Source: Coriobacteriaceae bacterium
GTDB lineage: Bacteria; Actinomycetota; Coriobacteriia; Coriobacteriales; UMGS124
Reading direction: 5' to 3'
Length of the DNA stretch: 25,765 bases
Assembly (NCBI GenBank): GCA_019420325.1
Contig: JAHZHK010000005.1
Span: 33,584 to 59,348 of the forward strand
Shown: one piece after another, positions 23,772 to 25,765 of the stretch
Layout of the letters: each line of letters begins with the position of its first letter
Position numbering within the stretch: position 1 is the first letter of the stretch
Notes under the pieces: model-generated
Databases searched by the model: none
Told to the model about the DNA's origin: nothing
Seen by the model: only the letters and a program-made list of their open reading frames with translations
Position numbers and translations under genes: made by a program

Positions 23772-25091
23772 ATGGCTGCTTCACGCTATGCGCTGGTAAA
23801 CGGGTATGTGCTCGATGGCTCTGCGGACATGAAGCCGTGCGAGGGCCTGGTCGTGGTGGTGTCCGACGGCAAGTTCGAAGCCGTGGCGCCCGAGCGTGAG
23901 CTCGATCTTTCAGGCTGCGTTCGCATTGACCTGGCGGGCGGTTACATCATGCCTGGCCTGGTCAACATGCATGTGCACCTGGCAAGCGAAGGTAAGGCTC
24001 CCAAGCCCAATGCCAAGCCCGTGGACTACAAGGGCCTTATGGACAAGCTAGGCAAGTATCGCCTGGTCAAGCACCTCTTTTATAAGATGGCGAAGAAGTA
24101 TGCCGCCACCGAGCTCAAGAGCGGCGTCACCACGCTGCGCGCCGTGGGTGGCCTGTTTGACATCGACGGGCGCGTGCGCGACGCGGTAGAGGCTGGCAAG
24201 GTTGCTGGACCGCGCATCATCGCAGCTAATACGGGCGTTTCGGTGCCGGGCGGCCACTTCGCCGGGTCTCTTGCGACTGAGGCGACGACCCCCGAGCAGG
24301 CCGCGGCCGACGTGCGCCGCGCCGTCGAATCGGGCGCCGACATCATCAAGCTCATGATTACGGGAGGCGTGATGGACGCCACGGCCGAAGGTGAGCCAGG
24401 TGCTCTTCGCATGCCCCCTGAGCTGGTCAAGGCTGCTTGCGATGAGGCACATAGCCTGGGCAAGATCGTTGCCGCCCACGTTGAGAGCACCGAGGGCGTG
24501 CGCGTGGCGCTTGAGAACGGCGTGGACACCATCGAGCACGGAGCCGTCCCCACGCCCGAGATCCTGCAGCTCTTCCACGATCGCGGCGCGGCTCTCATCT
24601 GCACGCTTTCCCCTGCCATTCCCTACGCGCTCTTCCCCCTCGAGGTAAGCCACTGCGGCGAGCTGGGGCGCAAGAACGGCCGCATCGTGTTTGACGGCGT
24701 GCGCGAGTGCGCCCGCGCCTGCCTGGCCGACGGCATTCCCGTGGGCCTGGGCACCGACACCGGCTGCCCCTTCATCACCCATTACAACATGTGGCGCGAG
24801 GTGCGCTACTTCGCCCACTTCTGCGACGTCTCCAATGCGTTTGCCCTGCATACGGCCACGTTGGGCAACGCCCGCATCGCCGGTATCGCCGATGAGGTGG
24901 GTTCCATCGAGCCCGGCAAGCAGGCCGACTTCATCGTGACCGAGCGCAACCCCCTCGACGACCTGGCCAACCTGCGTCATCTCACGATGGTCGCCCGCAA
25001 CGGCGAAATCATGCGCAAGCCTCAGATAAGGCCCCTGTCGGGCGTCGACGAGGCTCTTGACGCCTGCGATGCCGAAATCCTGCGGGGGTAG
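23772..25091 (+). CDS. Metal-dependent amidohydrolase (imidazolonepropionase/prolidase-like)
   Basis: 439 residues. The ATG at 23772 is chosen because GAGAGGGG sits 7 bases upstream; an in-frame TTG 6 bases earlier would abut that site. It is a cytosolic amidohydrolase-superfamily enzyme. The metal ligands are visible: HVH (67-69) after PGLVNM, Lys193 in IIKLMITGG (the candidate carboxylated lysine), His236 in AAHVES, His256 in TIEHGA, and Asp329 in GLGTDTG. The C-terminal GSIEPGKQADFIV closes the small beta domain. This matches the group of amidohydrolases that includes Xaa-Arg/Xaa-Pro dipeptidases and imidazolonepropionase-like enzymes; the substrate is not clear. It is a lone gene. Confidence 0.87.
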   Translation: MAASRYALVNGYVLDGSADMKPCEGLVVVVSDGKFEAVAPERELDLSGCVRIDLAGGYIMPGLVNMHVHLASEGKAPKPNAKPVDYKGLMDKLGKYRLVKHLFYKMAKKYAATELKSGVTTLRAVGGLFDIDGRVRDAVEAGKVAGPRIIAANTGVSVPGGHFAGSLATEATTPEQAAADVRRAVESGADIIKLMITGGVMDATAEGEPGALRMPPELVKAACDEAHSLGKIVAAHVESTEGVRVALENGVDTIEHGAVPTPEILQLFHDRGAALICTLSPAIPYALFPLEVSHCGELGRKNGRIVFDGVRECARACLADGIPVGLGTDTGCPFITHYNMWREVRYFAHFCDVSNAFALHTATLGNARIAGIADEVGSIEPGKQADFIVTERNPLDDLANLRHLTMVARNGEIMRKPQIRPLSGVDEALDACDAEILRG

Positions 25092-25286
25092 GAGACCGCT
25101 GCCGGCAAATCGGGCGGCGCGTAAAGTCCCTGTCGCCTTCGCGCGCCGCCTTTGAAAACACCCCTTAGCGGTCCGTTAAAATATTTAACGCCGGTTCCTA
25201 GAAATAGACCGAATGATATTTGAGTTGTTTTGCAAAATTAAATTACCGGTAGTTTTATAAAACAACTCTAGCTCTATTTAAAAATA

Positions 25287-25319
25287 AAGGAGACGCTCAC
25301 TGCAGCAAAAGCGCTCCTT
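25287..25319 (+). terminator. Terminator-like hairpin in AT-rich region
   Basis: AAGGAG-a-CGCT (25287-25297) pairs with AGCG-CTCCTT (25310-25319) with one bulged base, then ATAGTTTTG. It could terminate transcription from the left or be part of a small RNA. Confidence 0.45.
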
Positions 25320-25379
25320 ATAGTTTTGAAAAACATGCATTTACCTGGGAAAATAAATAAATAAAAGTCCGACTCACAC

Positions 25380-25409
25380 TTGACACGGATTTCTGTGCGG
25401 TCCTAAGAT
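25380..25409 (+). promoter_or_regulatory. Near-consensus sigma-70 promoter
   Basis: A perfect TTGACA (25380-25385), an 18-bp spacer and TAAGAT (25404-25409). This is the best promoter in the window. It would produce a leader of about 115 bases ahead of the Cys-rich gene at 25533. Confidence 0.65.
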
Positions 25410-25532
25410 ACGTCCTGTCAATTGATGAGCGGCTAGCCCAAAGCAACCTCTTTAATACCCAGCAGATTGATTAAACAAAAGACAGTTACTCGTTCTCGGT
25501 TACCCGGGCATCGAGCAAAGGATGTGGGGTTC

Positions 25533-25765
25533 ATGATGCAACCTTCTATGCAGCAATATCAGGTTACCAATCGCGACTTCGTCTGCCCGAACTGTTTCAA
25601 ACATGTCGAGAACTGTACATGTGCGCATCGGCCAACGTCCGTCATCTGGGTCGACTGTGGTATCCAGGACCAAGTCAGGATCCTCAATGAGAAGGGCTAC
25701 AAAACAAACTTCTGCTGTGAAAGCCACAACCAGGACGGCAACATGTACATCTCATTTGCCGAGGT
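25533..25765 (+). CDS. Cys-rich zinc-ribbon-like protein (3' truncated by window edge)
   Basis: The visible 77 residues start at 25533 or at the adjacent ATG 25536, with AAAGGATG some 8 bases upstream. They contain CPNC (Cys18, Cys21), CTC (Cys28, Cys30), Cys42 and a CCESH motif (Cys61, Cys62, His65), within a segment reading RILNEKGYKTNFCCESH followed by MYISF. Short proteins with a LNxKGYxTxFCC-x-H core are common as unannotated genes on phages and integrative elements of gut bacteria (from memory). It probably binds zinc. The codon choice, the AT-rich leader and the strong promoter differ from the genes to the left, which suggests transfer. The gene runs off the window. Confidence 0.65.
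   Translation, partial: MMQPSMQQYQVTNRDFVCPNCFKHVENCTCAHRPTSVIWVDCGIQDQVRILNEKGYKTNFCCESHNQDGNMYISFAE

Larger units (their letters stand above)
25092..25532. other. AT-rich, palindrome-rich intergenic region
   Basis: Base composition changes sharply to AT-rich after about 25160. The stretch holds a 17-bp palindrome (CGTTAAA, three bases, TTTAACG; 25174-25190), a 10-bp inverted repeat GAGTTGTTTT/AAAACAACTC (25222-25231 with 25259-25268) around a TACCGGTA palindrome (25244-25251), a bulged hairpin at 25287-25319, an AAAT microsatellite near 25350 and a promoter at 25380. No gene is seen. It probably marks the edge of acquired DNA. Confidence 0.6.

Overview
The window is a high-GC chromosomal segment. 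It almost certainly comes from a Coriobacteriia actinobacterium, probably an anaerobic gut or rumen member of the Eggerthellaceae/Atopobiaceae/Coriobacteriaceae group. The grounds are the mix of genes: several twin-arginine (TAT) exported proteins, two TAT-exported FAD-dependent reductases of the fumarate-reductase flavoprotein family, two membrane-embedded LuxR regulators of about 490 residues, a TorD-type molybdoenzyme chaperone and a molybdate-type ABC importer. The genus cannot be fixed from this sequence alone.

Layout. 1-4.9 kb: the 3' end of a TorD-family chaperone, a large inverted repeat, an alpha/beta hydrolase on the minus strand, an EFR1-type flavodoxin/ferredoxin fusion, a repeat-bearing 750-bp gap and a TAT-exported FAD reductase with a strong terminator. 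4.9-8 kb: a membrane LuxR regulator convergent with that reductase, a MarR-like remnant and a soluble LuxR regulator. 8.1-9.9 kb: a TAT-exported protein of unknown function with a long acidic spacer and a helical body. 10.3-12.5 kb: an overlapping minus-strand pair encoding a CLC-type channel/transporter and a two-TM potassium channel whose cytosolic N-terminus is built of about 21 tetrapeptide repeats. 12.5-13.7 kb: a non-coding, repeat-rich stretch with four copies of a 26-bp element arranged as two oppositely oriented pairs. 13.7-14.7 kb: a DUF559/Vsr-like PD-(D/E)XK protein. 14.9-17.4 kb: a complete three-gene molybdate/tungstate-type ABC importer. 17.7-19.6 kb: a secreted Cys/Gly-rich protein with a calcium-loop-like motif, an ECF sigma factor and an RsgI-like membrane anti-sigma protein ending in a Cys cluster and a Gly/His tail. 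19.8-23.6 kb: a second FAD reductase with a C-terminal covalent-FMN domain, divergent from a second membrane LuxR regulator. 23.8-25.1 kb: a metal-dependent amidohydrolase. 25.1 kb to the end: an AT-rich, palindrome-rich stretch with a near-consensus promoter, leading into a partial Cys-rich protein of the type found on phages and mobile elements.

How the parts fit. TorD and the importer both point to molybdenum/tungsten enzymes for anaerobic respiration. The two flavin reductases are probably extracytoplasmic terminal reductases, each with its own membrane LuxR regulator, which may sense the electron acceptor or a membrane signal. The most system-like and least explained unit is the sigma/anti-sigma/secreted-protein cluster at 17.7-19.6 kb. 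It looks like a SigI/RsgI-style envelope-sensing circuit in which the usual carbohydrate-binding sensor is replaced by a short Cys/Gly/His tail, next to a secreted protein of matching composition. The other poorly explained elements are the 26-bp repeat array at 12.96-13.23 kb and the acidic TAT protein.
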